A stretch of 64,000 nt of DNA. Origin: Roseovarius faecimaris (GTDB lineage: Bacteria; Pseudomonadota; Alphaproteobacteria; Rhodobacterales; Rhodobacteraceae). Shown in pieces: positions 1 through 7,969 of the stretch (positions are counted from its first letter, which is position 1; each line of letters starts with the position of its first letter). Both the position numbers and the translations under genes were made by a program. The notes under the pieces were generated by a model. That model was given only the letters and a program-made list of their open reading frames with translations, was not told the DNA's origin and ran no database searches. Location of the stretch: contig NZ_CP034348.1 in assembly GCF_009762325.1 (NCBI RefSeq), forward strand, positions 502,501-566,500, written 5' to 3'.

Positions 1-81
1 TGACGAGACAGCCCAGATCGGGCTGGCGAGTGTGCCGCTGAGGGCGATGATCGCGATGGTGCGGAAAAGTGTGGGGTGCAT
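1..81 (-). CDS. N-terminus of a secreted protein (partial)
   Basis: Reading leftwards from position 81, an open frame runs off the window edge after 27 codons. The visible part is a typical signal peptide: MHPTLF, a hydrophobic stretch, then an A-x-A-like end. An upstream in-frame ATG at 93 exists, but a GGAG ribosome site sits six bases before the ATG at 81, which decides the start. Nothing can be said of the mature protein. It lies downstream of, and on the same strand as, an AraC-type regulator, and a pair of direct repeats sits just upstream, so it is a plausible regulatory target. Confidence 0.55.
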   Translation of the reverse strand, partial: MHPTLFRTIAIIALSGTLASPIWAVSS

Positions 82-146
82 GGGAAACTCCATTTTGGCT
101 GTGATGTGCCAAAGATGGAGATCAGAGTTCGCCCGCGCGCGCCGAT

Positions 147-176
147 TTCGAAATCAGCCCTTATAGTTCGGAATCA
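147..176 (-). promoter_or_regulatory. Direct repeats upstream of the partial secreted gene (AraC-type operator candidate)
   Basis: TTCGAAATCA at 147-156 and TTCGGAATCA at 167-176 match at nine of ten bases, in the same orientation, exactly 20 bp apart. AraC-family proteins typically bind two direct half-sites about two helical turns apart. The site lies between the AraC gene stop and the start of the partial gene at 81. The link to this regulator is inference. Confidence 0.45.
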
Positions 177-183
177 ACGCGAT

Positions 184-1218
184 TTAAGCAGGAATCGACC
201 GGTCATCCGATACCATGCGCCGGAAATCGCGCGGTGAGGTGCCGGTCATTGCGCGGAACGCTTTGTTGAAAGGCCCCAGTGACGCAAAGCCCACATCATA
301 GGCGATCTCCAGTATCGTCTTCTGCGCGTTCTCTGGCGCGCTCAGGGCCGCCTTCGCCGCGGCAATACGGTATCCATTCACGAAGGCCGGGAAATTGCGA
401 TAGCCCAGATCGCGGTTGATCGCGTGGCGCAGCCGGTGTTCGGGAACACCGAGTTCCTCCGCCATCTCGCCAATGGTCAGCCCTTCGCGGCGCCAGAGCT
501 CGCCCTGCATGGCGGTATCGATCTGTTCTAAAAGATATGTGTCCACCAGGTCCACCGGCTCGGGGGTGTGGCGTGGGCGCGGGGCGCTCTCTTCTGTCCA
601 CAGGCTGCCACCGGGGCGCAGCGCCCAATAAGCAAAGACGATTTCAAAGATCAAAAGCGCAAGCGCCATGACTGTCGGTGCCCAAAAGGGCTGATCGTCG
701 AAGGAATAGACGGTGTAGAAGACGGTCTTGAGCACGCCGAAGGCGCACACGAAGCCGATGAACACCACGCGAAAACTGCGCCGGTTCTCCATCAGGTCGC
801 CCTTGGCCGAGCGCAAGACCACCAGAAGCAGGGCCAGGAAAAGCACAATGGACAGCACCAGATGCGCTGTGCCGACTCCATTGGGCACAAAGCACAGGGC
901 GGTGATCACCCCCGCCAGAAGATAAAGCGGGCCGCCCACGTCGCGCCGTTCTTGCCCGTCAAGAAAGATTTCCAGCACGAACCACGTGAGGGCGGGCCAC
1001 ATGAAATGCGAAAGAAAGAGCGCCGGATCGATCGCCTCGGGCGCCCAGGCCGCGCTGATCCCCTGTTCCCTGGTCAGCATCCCCGTCAGAGCCAGGGACA
1101 ACGCACCCAAAGGCAGCGATTTGCGCCGCGTTCGCGCATTCGACACCAGAATGGCGAAGGTCAGAACAGAAATTCCGATCACACCCCCGCGGATCATCAG
1201 GTCAATATCTGCCAGCAT
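184..1218 (-). CDS. AraC-family regulator with N-terminal membrane domain
   Basis: A 344-residue protein. Roughly the first 210 residues form about six or seven hydrophobic segments, a likely membrane sensor. Residues about 240-340 form an AraC-type double helix-turn-helix, with the conserved tail region ILEIAYDVGFASLGPFNKAF followed by GTSPRDFRR. The start at 1218 (MLADIDLM) is preferred over an upstream ATG at 1248, because AGGAG lies six bases before it. The ligand is unknown. Membrane-tethered AraC regulators of this build are common in Rhodobacteraceae and usually act on adjacent genes. The gene points away from the SLC13 permease and towards the partial secreted gene. Confidence 0.85.
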   Translation of the reverse strand: MLADIDLMIRGGVIGISVLTFAILVSNARTRRKSLPLGALSLALTGMLTREQGISAAWAPEAIDPALFLSHFMWPALTWFVLEIFLDGQERRDVGGPLYLLAGVITALCFVPNGVGTAHLVLSIVLFLALLLVVLRSAKGDLMENRRSFRVVFIGFVCAFGVLKTVFYTVYSFDDQPFWAPTVMALALLIFEIVFAYWALRPGGSLWTEESAPRPRHTPEPVDLVDTYLLEQIDTAMQGELWRREGLTIGEMAEELGVPEHRLRHAINRDLGYRNFPAFVNGYRIAAAKAALSAPENAQKTILEIAYDVGFASLGPFNKAFRAMTGTSPRDFRRMVSDDRSIPA

Positions 1219-1396
1219 GTCACGCTCCTCTCGCGCGAGAGTATACACGCTTCAAGACGAAACATGTCTGGTCGATTTCTGTGAGATGCTGAAATTTCAA
1301 GGAATCGACGGGTTTTTCAGCCAGAAACCGCTGCAAATTTGACCGCATGCCGTTTTGGCCGCAGAGTGAAACGAAACAGTAAGTCGAGGGGACAGG

Positions 1397-3280
1397 ATGG
1401 AAACCGTGGCCTTCACAACTGAAATGGCCGTCGTGATGGCCGCTCTGGCCTTTACCATCTTTCTCTTTGTCTCTGAAATGATCCGCGTCGATCTCGCCGC
1501 CATCCTGGTGCTCGTGATCATCGGCATCCTGAGCTACGTGCCGGGGCTGGAGAATATGGCGGATGTAAACCACCTGTTTGACGGGTTCGCCTCCAATGCG
1601 GTGATTTCCATTATCGCGGTGATGATCGTGGGGGCGGGGCTCGACAAGACGGGGATCATGAACAAGGTTGCCGCCAAGATCCTCAAATATGGCGGATCGA
1701 CCGAGCCGCGTGTGGTGCCGATCGTGTCGGGCACGGTCGGGTTCATCTCGTCCTTTCTGCAAAACGTGGGGGCGGCGGCGCTGTTTTTACCTGTGGTCAG
1801 CCGCATCTCGGCGCGGACCGGGATCCCGCTGTCGCGCCTGCTCATGCCGATGGGCTTTTGCGCCATCCTGGGGGGTACGATGACGATGGTCGGCTCCTCG
1901 CCGCTTATCCTGCTCAACGATCTGATCGCCAGTGCCAACCGCACCTTGCCCGCCGATCAGCAGATGGAGCCTTTTGGCCTCTTCTCGGTCACCCCTGTCG
2001 GGGCTGTGCTGGTGCTGTCGGGGATCGCCTATTTCATGCTTCTTGGCCGGTTCGTCCTGCCTGGCAGCGGCAAGAAGGTCGATGCCTCGGCGGGGCAGGG
2101 CACATCGGATTACCTGCACCGGGTCTATGGGCTGACCGCGGATGTCTATGAGGTGGATGTCCCTGCCGACAATGCGCTGGTGGGCAAGCAACTGGCGGAT
2201 ATCAACCTCGACAATCATCTCTACATTATCTCGACCTTTTATCGGGGCAAGGTGTCGATGGTGCAGATCCTGACCGCCGAGATCGCCGCCCCTTGCCGCC
2301 TGGCCATCATCGGCAAACAAGACGAGGTGCGCCGTTTCTGCGATGAAAACGGGCTGCATCTGCGCCCCGAACTCGATGTCTTTGCCGAGGAATTCGCCCC
2401 CACCAATGCCGGGATTGCCGAGGTGGTGATCCCGCCGGACAGCCGGGTGATCGGCCAGTCCCCGCGCGATTTGCTCCTGCGCAAGACAACCGGCCTCAGC
2501 CTGCTGGCGATCCACCGGGGCGAGGAAACGCTGAGCCATGTTGAGACCGAGGATCACACCCCCACGGCCATCGGCCTTGTGCCGTTTCAGGCGGGCGACA
2601 TGCTGGTTGCGCATACGCGGTGGGATATGCTGACCCGGCTCAAGCAGAACCGTGATTTCGTGGTGGTGACATCGGATTTCCCGCAAGAAGAATTGCGCCC
2701 CAACAAGGTGGGCTATGCGCTCTTCTTCTTTCTTGTGTCGCTGTCGATGATCCTGTTCACGGATGTGCGCCTGTCGCTGTGCCTGCTGACCGGGGCAGTT
2801 GGCATGCTGCTGAGCAAGGTTCTGAGCATCGACGAAGCCTATCGCGCGGTGGGCTGGAACACGGTTTTCCTGCTGGCGAGCCTTATCCCACTGGGACAGG
2901 CGGTGCAGAACACGGGCACGGCCGAGTGGATCGCGCAGATGATCCTGCTGGCGCTTGACGGGTGGCCCATCTGGGCCTTGCAGGTGGGTGTCGCGATCCT
3001 GGCGACGGGCTTTTCACTGGTGATGTCCAATGTGGGCGCGACGGTGCTTCTGGTGCCGCTGGCGGTGTCTATCGCGGTGGCAGCCGGGGGCAACCCGGCA
3101 ATCTTTGCGTTGACGGTGGCGATCTCCACCTCCAATTCCTTCATTATCCCGACCCACCAGGTGAATGCGCTGATCATGGGCCCTGCTGGTTACAAGGTGA
3201 CGGATTTCATCCGCTCCGGCGGAATCATGACGGTCATCTTCCTTGTCGTCTCGATGGTGATGCTCAACCTCGTGTTCTGA
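1397..3280 (+). CDS. SLC13/DASS-type permease with two TrkA-C domains
   Basis: A 627-residue inner-membrane carrier. It has an N-terminal block of transmembrane helices (about 1-225), a central soluble region with two TrkA-C (RCK-C) modules (about 235-430), and a second membrane block to the end. This layout is that of the divalent anion/Na+ symporter group (citrate, dicarboxylate or sulfate carriers). Signature-like stretches are FASNAVISI in the first half and VSNVGATVLLVPLA in the second. Start ATG follows GAGGGGACAGG. Substrate cannot be read from sequence; sulfate or a C4 acid are both possible. It is divergent from the AraC gene, with about 180 bp between them that could hold both promoters. 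Confidence 0.85.
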   Translation: METVAFTTEMAVVMAALAFTIFLFVSEMIRVDLAAILVLVIIGILSYVPGLENMADVNHLFDGFASNAVISIIAVMIVGAGLDKTGIMNKVAAKILKYGGSTEPRVVPIVSGTVGFISSFLQNVGAAALFLPVVSRISARTGIPLSRLLMPMGFCAILGGTMTMVGSSPLILLNDLIASANRTLPADQQMEPFGLFSVTPVGAVLVLSGIAYFMLLGRFVLPGSGKKVDASAGQGTSDYLHRVYGLTADVYEVDVPADNALVGKQLADINLDNHLYIISTFYRGKVSMVQILTAEIAAPCRLAIIGKQDEVRRFCDENGLHLRPELDVFAEEFAPTNAGIAEVVIPPDSRVIGQSPRDLLLRKTTGLSLLAIHRGEETLSHVETEDHTPTAIGLVPFQAGDMLVAHTRWDMLTRLKQNRDFVVVTSDFPQEELRPNKVGYALFFFLVSLSMILFTDVRLSLCLLTGAVGMLLSKVLSIDEAYRAVGWNTVFLLASLIPLGQAVQNTGTAEWIAQMILLALDGWPIWALQVGVAILATGFSLVMSNVGATVLLVPLAVSIAVAAGGNPAIFALTVAISTSNSFIIPTHQVNALIMGPAGYKVTDFIRSGGIMTVIFLVVSMVMLNLVF

Positions 3281-3305
3281 GCCCAGCGTCATCTGCGACA
3301 ATATA

Positions 3306-3358
3306 TCCGACCAAAATTGTCGGATTGACTTTTCCGATAAAATCACTCAGAAATGAGT
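3306..3358 (+). promoter_or_regulatory. Inverted-repeat cluster upstream of the iron operon
   Basis: TCCGAC (3306-3311) and GTCGGA (3319-3324) form a 19-bp imperfect palindrome. A further TCCGA half-site follows at 3332-3336. TTGACT at 3325-3330 could be a -35 element. ACTCA-GAAA-TGAGT (3345-3358) forms another short hairpin. The region lies just upstream of the hemP-bfd-bfr genes, so an iron-responsive operator is plausible. I do not see a clean Irr or iron-Rhodo-box consensus here. Confidence 0.35.
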
Positions 3359-3426
3359 CACCGTCAAGCCACCCCGCTCTGAGCGCTGGGGAAGCCCGAC
3401 ACGTCAACACGGTGAGGACTTCCAAA

Positions 3427-3588
3427 ATGCAGCAACATTCCGAGATGGCGCGCTCTTTTCCGCCAGTTTCTTCCCGGCTATGCCAGACCCGCGCGGACGC
3501 CCTTGAGGCGCTCGGCACCGGGGCACCGCCCGAAGGCATCGCGGTGGAATGGCTTCTGGATCAGGCAGACCAACGCGGGGGGCAGTGA
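3427..3588 (+). CDS. Small hypothetical protein upstream of hemP
   Basis: A 53-codon frame (MQQHSEMARSF...) with a GAGGA ribosome site nine bases before its ATG. It ends one base before the hemP start, so it looks like the first gene of the iron operon. No signal peptide, no transmembrane segment and no recognised domain. The C-terminal part is predicted helical (ALEALGTGAPPEGIAVEWLL). Its tight spacing to hemP supports translation, but a leader or regulatory ORF is also possible. Confidence 0.5.
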   Translation: MQQHSEMARSFPPVSSRLCQTRADALEALGTGAPPEGIAVEWLLDQADQRGGQ

Positions 3589-3589
3589 C

Positions 3590-3754
3590 ATGAGCTTTCA
3601 CGCAACCCCGATCAGGCAGCCTCAGGCCAAAACACTGCCCGCCTATGATGCGCGCGACCTGACTGATGGCGGTGATCTGGCGCAGATCGTGCTGGATGGA
3701 CAAATCTACACCCTGCGGATCACCCGCGCGGGCAAGCTGATCCTGACCAAATGA
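3590..3754 (+). CDS. hemP: Hemin uptake protein HemP family
   Basis: A 54-residue protein with the family's typical short length. Its diagnostic C-terminus reads YTLRITRAGKLILTK, and a ARDLTDGGDLAQIVLDG stretch precedes it. HemP proteins accompany heme and iron uptake genes; in some proteobacteria they act as activators of heme receptor expression, but the mechanism is not settled. It starts two bases after the stop of the small upstream ORF, and its TGA overlaps the next ATG (ATGA). This places it in one transcript with bfd and bfr. Iron control is expected from context. Confidence 0.85.
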   Translation: MSFHATPIRQPQAKTLPAYDARDLTDGGDLAQIVLDGQIYTLRITRAGKLILTK

Positions 3755-4230
3755 TGCGCTTCGACCACAGCCGCGGCGGCACGCCCGTTGGGCTTTTGGC
3801 CGAGCTTGATGGCCTGGAGGCGACCATCGTTCGGTATTTCAGGCTCTGGCGCGATGGTCCGCGCTCTCAGGCGCAGGTCTGGAAGGACTTTGCCAGCGGG
3901 CTTGGCAGGGCAGAGGGGCAAAGCGCGCTGCAAAGCTTCGACGAGCTTTGCGGCCTGATCACCCGCCATGGCCGCCGGGCCCTGATCAGCCACAGGATCG
4001 AATGCGCTTGCCTGGGAGCCGACGAATCGTGCTTTGCCAATTTCATTGCCAGCGCTGCGGAGGGCGACCGCGAGGACGCCATGTTGATCGCGACCCTGCT
4101 GGTGCGTCCGGACATGGCCCCGATCGTGACAGCGCTGGCCACAGATGTGGGCATGGCGCTCAAGCGTATGCAGCTTGGCGCAGCGCGTGCCGCCGATCTA
4201 CGGCAACCGGCACCGGCATTGCTTCACTGA
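3751..4230 (+). CDS. Conserved hypothetical protein in the iron operon
   Basis: A 159-residue soluble protein that overlaps the hemP stop by four bases (ATGA); a second in-frame ATG follows at once. It is mostly helical and without a signal peptide. It has a cysteine cluster, IECACLGADESCF, around residue 85-97 that could bind metal or Fe-S. I do not recognise a characterised family. The position between hemP and bfd suggests a role in iron storage or heme handling; that is inference only. Confidence 0.7.
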   Translation: MMRFDHSRGGTPVGLLAELDGLEATIVRYFRLWRDGPRSQAQVWKDFASGLGRAEGQSALQSFDELCGLITRHGRRALISHRIECACLGADESCFANFIASAAEGDREDAMLIATLLVRPDMAPIVTALATDVGMALKRMQLGAARAADLRQPAPALLH

Positions 4231-4240
4231 GGATCGCGCG

Positions 4241-4507
4241 ATGATCGTCTGCCAGTGCCAGAGCATATCCGACAAGGACATCCACGCCACGATCGACTGG
4301 ATGCGCGCCTCGGACGCGCAGGCGATCATCACGCCCGGCAAAATCTACCATGCGCTGGGCAAGGCGGCGGATTGCGGCGGCTGCATGCCGCTGTTCCTCG
4401 CAACCATGCGGTCAAACACCAACACGGAAGTGCCCGTGCATCTGCGCGGGCTTAAACTTGGCTCTGGCCGCGATCAAAGAAAGGAAAGCGGAAATGGACG
4501 GCGATAA
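4241..4507 (+). CDS. bfd: Bacterioferritin-associated ferredoxin
   Basis: An 88-residue [2Fe-2S] protein of the Bfd family, which reduces the heme of bacterioferritin to release stored iron. The four cluster ligands are visible: C4 and C6 in MIVCQCQ, and the C-x2-C pair in DCGGC. Start ATG at 4241 is set by GAGGA upstream and by alignment with the family's MxVCxC N-terminus; the longer frame upstream is not used. It is slightly longer than the typical 64-75 residues, with a C-terminal tail that overlaps the bfr start by 14 bases, consistent with translational coupling. Confidence 0.92.
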   Translation: MIVCQCQSISDKDIHATIDWMRASDAQAIITPGKIYHALGKAADCGGCMPLFLATMRSNTNTEVPVHLRGLKLGSGRDQRKESGNGRR

Positions 4508-4979
4508 GAAAGTCATTGAATACCTGAATGCGGCTTTGCGCAGCGAATTGACCGCCGTGAGCCAATACTGGCTGCACTACCGGCTGCAGGACGATTGGGG
4601 TCTTGGTCACATGGCCAAGAAATCGCGCGAGGAAAGTATCGAGGAGATGCACCATGCGGACAAGCTGATCGCCCGCATCCTGTTTCTCGGAGGTCACCCG
4701 AACCTGCAAAAGCTCGATGCGCTGCGAATCGGCGAGACGCCGAAAGAGACGCTCGAATGCGACCTTGCCGCCGAACATGAGGCTCGCACGCTTTACGCCG
4801 AGGCGCGCCAATACTGCGAGAGCGTGGGCGATTTCGTCTCGAAGAACCTGTTTGAAGAGCTGATGACCGACGAAGAAGGTCATATCGACTTCCTCGAAAC
4901 CCAGCTTGATCTCGTTGCCAAGCTTGGCGAGGAGAAATATGCACAGCTTAACGCCACACCGATGGATGAAGCAGAGTAG
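4494..4979 (+). CDS. bfr: Bacterioferritin
   Basis: A 161-residue four-helix iron-storage subunit. All expected residues are present at canonical positions: heme ligand Met52 and ferroxidase ligands Glu18, Glu51, His54, Glu94, Glu127 and His130. It would assemble as a 24-mer that oxidises Fe(II) and stores mineral iron in the cytosol. The start at 4494 lies inside the end of bfd and follows an AGGAAAG ribosome site. Partner of the upstream ferredoxin for iron release. Confidence 0.96.
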   Translation: MDGDKKVIEYLNAALRSELTAVSQYWLHYRLQDDWGLGHMAKKSREESIEEMHHADKLIARILFLGGHPNLQKLDALRIGETPKETLECDLAAEHEARTLYAEARQYCESVGDFVSKNLFEELMTDEEGHIDFLETQLDLVAKLGEEKYAQLNATPMDEAE

Positions 4980-5030
4980 CGCCCGGATGCGCAAGCGTGC
5001 CGGTTCGGCACAGATAACGCGCCGAATCCC

Positions 5031-5059
5031 TTGACGCCCCGCGCCAGAGCGCCTAAAGA
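5031..5059 (+). promoter_or_regulatory. Candidate housekeeping promoter for rpmB
   Basis: TTGACG at 5031-5036 and TAAAGA at 5054-5059 are separated by 17 bp, a good sigma-70-type spacing, and lie about 90 bp upstream of rpmB. A short GGGC/GCCC hairpin follows at 5113-5127 in the leader. Confidence 0.5.
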
Positions 5060-5150
5060 CCGCAAACGGAATTCGGGGCGCTGCCTGTGGCGGTGCCCGT
5101 TTGTATTGAAAAGGGCCCTTCGCGCCCTCACCGAAGACGAGGATGACCCC

Positions 5151-5441
5151 ATGTCGCGCCGCTGCGAACTGACCGGAAAAGGCCCGATGGTTGGCAATAA
5201 CTCCAGCCACGCCAACAACAAGACCAAGCGTCGGTATCTGCCGAACCTGAATGATGTGACCCTGCAGTCCGAAACGCTGGGCCGTGGCATCAAGCTGCGC
5301 ATCTCGGCGCATGCGCTGCGCTCGGTCGATCACCGTGGCGGGCTCGACGCCTTCCTGGCCAAAGCCAAGGATGACGAGCTGTCGGCAAACGCGCTGAAAG
5401 TGAAAAAAGAGATTGCCAAGGCCCAGGCTGCAAACGCCTGA
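5151..5441 (+). CDS. rpmB: 50S ribosomal protein L28
   Basis: A 96-residue protein with the L28 signature: [16 protein letters not shown] at the N-terminus, then [15 protein letters not shown] and the basic, helical end. It is a structural component of the large ribosomal subunit. Start ATG at 5151 follows GAGGA; a longer frame beginning at 5031 lacks family similarity. Monocistronic: its own promoter candidate lies upstream and a strong terminator follows. Confidence 0.97.
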   Translation: MSRRCELTGKGPMVGNNSSHANNKTKRRYLPNLNDVTLQSETLGRGIKLRISAHALRSVDHRGGLDAFLAKAKDDELSANALKVKKEIAKAQAANA

Positions 5442-5467
5442 TCGCCAGATCGGTTTCTGATGGTTTG

Positions 5468-5504
5468 AACAGCCCTGCCAGCTTTGGCGGGGCTGTTTCC
5501 TTTT
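5468..5504 (+). terminator. Rho-independent terminator after rpmB
   Basis: Arms AACAGCCCTGCC (5468-5479) and GGCGGGGCTGTT (5486-5497) pair with one mismatch around a six-base loop. A T-rich tail (TTTCCTTTT) follows. It lies 26 bases after the rpmB stop. Confidence 0.85.
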
Positions 5505-5544
5505 GTCGCGTTTCACGCACATCGCGGGGGTCTAAACTGCGCGC

Positions 5545-5895
5545 ATGACATCGCGGACACGCCCCTTTCTGGCCGGTCTTCTGGCTGCCCTGCTCGTCCT
5601 GACCGGACAGAGCATGGCCGTGGCGCGTGGCCTGCCGGGGCCGTCCGGGCAGATGGTGATCTGCACGGGGACCGGTCCGGTCATGGTTTCGGTAGATGCG
5701 GACGGCGCGCCGGTTGGCACGCCTCATATCTGCCCCGACGCGGCGCTGAGCCTGATACAGGCCGCGTTTGACAGCCCCGTCCCTTCGCGGCCCGTGACCC
5801 TGGCCCCGCTGGCCTACGTCACCCCCGCAAAAGAGTCGTCGCAAGGGCAGGACTTCCGGCAGGCTCAGGCCCGTGGCCCCCCGCGCATGGCCTGA
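5545..5895 (+). CDS. DUF2946-like small secreted protein
   Basis: A 116-residue protein with an N-terminal hydrophobic segment (FLAGLLAALLVLTGQ) and two cysteines in the pattern MVICTGTG...HICPDAA. This layout resembles the DUF2946 group, often found beside copper-handling genes. It sits 49 bases before a PCuAC copper chaperone, which supports a periplasmic role in copper delivery to cytochrome oxidase. The reaction or ligand is not known. Assignment to DUF2946 is from the pattern only. Confidence 0.65.
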   Translation: MTSRTRPFLAGLLAALLVLTGQSMAVARGLPGPSGQMVICTGTGPVMVSVDADGAPVGTPHICPDAALSLIQAAFDSPVPSRPVTLAPLAYVTPAKESSQGQDFRQAQARGPPRMA

Positions 5896-5944
5896 CCCCT
5901 TTCAACGACCCTTTCCAATCTGACGACTTAAAAGGAGAGACGCG

Positions 5945-6418
5945 ATGTCTTTCAAAACATCTCTTTTCGCGGGGCTGGGGGCCCTGCTGATCGCCACTCA
6001 GGCCTGGGCCGGAGAGATCGAAATCCATGACCCCTATGCGCGCGCCTCTTCACCGACGGCAAGCTCGGGCGCGGCGTTCATGATGATCCACAACAACGGC
6101 ACCGAAGACGACCGGCTGGTATCGGTGGCCTCGCCCGTGGCCAAGCGGGTCGAACTGCACACCCATGAAGAAGATGCCAACGGCGTGATGTCCATGCGTC
6201 ATGTCGAGGACGGCTTTGCAGTGCCTGCCGGGGGCATGATCATGCTACAGCGCGGGGGCCATCATGTGATGTTCATGGGGCTGAACACACCCTTTGAACA
6301 GGGCAACACGGTTCCCCTGACGCTTGTCTTTGAAAAATCAGGCGAGATGGAAATCGAGGTGCCGGTCGATCTGGAGCGCAAGGATGCAGGAGCGCACGGT
6401 CACGGCCAGTCGAACTGA
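5945..6418 (+). CDS. PCuAC-type periplasmic copper chaperone
   Basis: A 157-residue protein with a clear signal peptide (to about AWA-GEIE). The PCuA(C) domain carries a His/Met copper site: VELHTHEED near residue 75, MSMRHVE, and HHVMFM near 115. Such proteins hand Cu(I) to the CuA centre of cytochrome c oxidase or buffer periplasmic copper. A histidine-rich tail (AGAHGHGQ) may add metal binding. Start follows AAAGGAGAG. It follows the DUF2946-like gene in a probable two-gene unit. Confidence 0.9.
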   Translation: MSFKTSLFAGLGALLIATQAWAGEIEIHDPYARASSPTASSGAAFMMIHNNGTEDDRLVSVASPVAKRVELHTHEEDANGVMSMRHVEDGFAVPAGGMIMLQRGGHHVMFMGLNTPFEQGNTVPLTLVFEKSGEMEIEVPVDLERKDAGAHGHGQSN

Positions 6419-6449
6419 GGCGCTGTTCCCATAACCACATGCAATGGAC

Positions 6450-6477
6450 GGGCGCGCCGCACGGGCGCGCCCTTTTA
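6450..6477. terminator. Terminator between convergent genes
   Basis: GGGCGCGCC (6450-6458) and GGCGCGCCC (6464-6472) form a perfect nine-base stem with a five-base loop, followed by TTTT on the plus strand. It ends the PCuAC unit. The minus-strand sirtuin gene's stop codon (6475-6477) lies in the T-tract. Confidence 0.8.
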
Positions 6478-7167
6478 TGTGTTCAGAACGCGATCCACCC
6501 AGGCGGGTACGACCTGCGTCGCCGGGCCATAATGCGTCTCCGCAAAGTCCCGGCTGTTGCTTGACGGCTCCAGGTTCAGCTCGACCGTCACCGCCCCCAG
6601 CCGTCCGCAGTGCTGGGCATAGGCCGCCGCCGGATAGACCTGCCCCGAGGTGCCGATGGAAACGAACATATCCGCCTCGGTCAGGGCCGGGTCGATGACG
6701 TCCATGTGATAGGGTATTTCACCGAACCAGACCACATCGGGCCGCGTTGCCGGGGCGCGGCAAGCGGGGCAGGGGTCCTGCGCGTGCATCACCACGGGAG
6801 CAGGCCAGCGATGACCGCAGCTGTGGCACAGCGCGCCCGCCAACTCTCCATGCATGTGCAGCACGTTGCGGCTGCCTGCCCGCTCATGCAGATCATCCAC
6901 ATTCTGCGTGATGAGTGTCACCTCGCCCCTATGCTCGGCCTCAAGGCGTGCCAGTGCCTGATGCGCGGCGTTCGGTCTGGCCCCGGTCGCCTGTGCGCGA
7001 CGGGCATTGTAAAAATCATGTACAAGTGCGGGATTGCGGGCAAACCCTTCGGGTGTTGCGACATCCTCGACCGCATGCTGCGCCCACAGGCCGCCTTCGT
7101 CACGGAAAGTGCCCAGCCCGCTTTCGGCAGAAATGCCAGCCCCTGTGAGAATCACAATCTTATTCAT
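6475..7167 (-). CDS. cobB: NAD-dependent protein deacylase (sirtuin, CobB type)
   Basis: A 230-residue Sir2 protein. Motifs in order: GAGISAESGLGTFRD (NAD binding, from residue 9), TQNVDDLHERAG, catalytic HGE, and a zinc site of two C-x2-C pairs (CHSC and CPAC). The stretch FYNARRAQ holds the Tyr/Arg pair that class III sirtuins use to bind acidic acyl groups, so desuccinylase activity beside deacetylation is likely. It removes acyl groups from lysines, for example on acetyl-CoA synthetase. Convergent with the copper chaperone gene. Confidence 0.93.
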   Translation of the reverse strand: MNKIVILTGAGISAESGLGTFRDEGGLWAQHAVEDVATPEGFARNPALVHDFYNARRAQATGARPNAAHQALARLEAEHRGEVTLITQNVDDLHERAGSRNVLHMHGELAGALCHSCGHRWPAPVVMHAQDPCPACRAPATRPDVVWFGEIPYHMDVIDPALTEADMFVSIGTSGQVYPAAAYAQHCGRLGAVTVELNLEPSSNSRDFAETHYGPATQVVPAWVDRVLNT

Positions 7168-7255
7168 GCCGCAGTTTCGCTATCCTTTTGCTTTAGGCGG
7201 TCCGTATGGTTACAACTCTGACCATAAGACGCACGATCAATATAGTTTACAAATC

Positions 7256-7969
7256 ATGTTCCAAGATTCGACGCCTGTTTTCGAATTTCGCGGCCCTTTA
7301 GGTATTCCCGTTCAGATCGGCAGTTCACTGGCGCTTCTGGTGGCGTTCTATCTGTTTGTGGCGGGGGCAAACCTCTTTTCCGCGCTGATCATCGTCATGA
7401 TGTTGCTTGCCGCGATCTTTCTGCATGAGCTGGGCCATGCCTGGGCCAGCGAAGTGCAGGGCGTGCCTGTGCGCCGGATCGTGCTCTATGGTGGCGGTGG
7501 GTTTTGCGAAAACAAGCGCTCGGCCACCGCATACGAGCAGGAATTCATCGTCGTGATGGGCCCCATCGTGAACCTCGCGCTCTGGGCGCTCTGTTCGCTC
7601 GGGGCCTACTGGCTCTGGGAGGGGATCATCGCCGATGGCAGTTTCGTACAGATCGGCCGGAACGCGCCCATCGACCCCCGGATCACTCTGGCACAGCACC
7701 TGGAGCTGTTCGCAATGATCAACGGATTTCTGGCGGTGTTCAACCTGATCCCGGTTCAGCCGCTCGATGGGGGCAAACTTTTGCACCTCATCCTGTTGCG
7801 GCTGACCCACGCCGAAGCCGCGATGAAGATCACTGGCCGGATCGGGCTGATCCTGTCTGTGCTGTGGATCCCGGGGCTGATCTTCTTTTATGGCATGGGA
7901 TGGTGGATCCTGTTCTTCATACCCTCGATCCCGCTGCATTTCGCGATGGCGCGCGGCCGGTTGGCATAA
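7256..7969 (+). CDS. Site-2 protease family (M50) membrane metalloprotease
   Basis: A 237-residue integral membrane protein. The zinc motif HELGH lies at 57-61 within a transmembrane helix, and the partner motif NLIPVQPLDGG is at 164-174 (Asp172 as third ligand). Short M50 proteins of this kind lack the PDZ domain of RseP. The in-frame ATG at 7256 fits the family; the upstream frame overlaps the divergent cobB start. No strong ribosome site is visible. The stop overlaps the next gene by one base (TAATG), so it is coupled to the phosphatase gene. Substrate unknown. Confidence 0.85.
   Translation: MFQDSTPVFEFRGPLGIPVQIGSSLALLVAFYLFVAGANLFSALIIVMMLLAAIFLHELGHAWASEVQGVPVRRIVLYGGGGFCENKRSATAYEQEFIVVMGPIVNLALWALCSLGAYWLWEGIIADGSFVQIGRNAPIDPRITLAQHLELFAMINGFLAVFNLIPVQPLDGGKLLHLILLRLTHAEAAMKITGRIGLILSVLWIPGLIFFYGMGWWILFFIPSIPLHFAMARGRLA

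Noticed and set aside
4980..5150. A tRNA or small RNA gene between bfr and rpmB
   Set aside because: No cloverleaf or T-loop motif could be found. The stretch fits a promoter and leader for rpmB.
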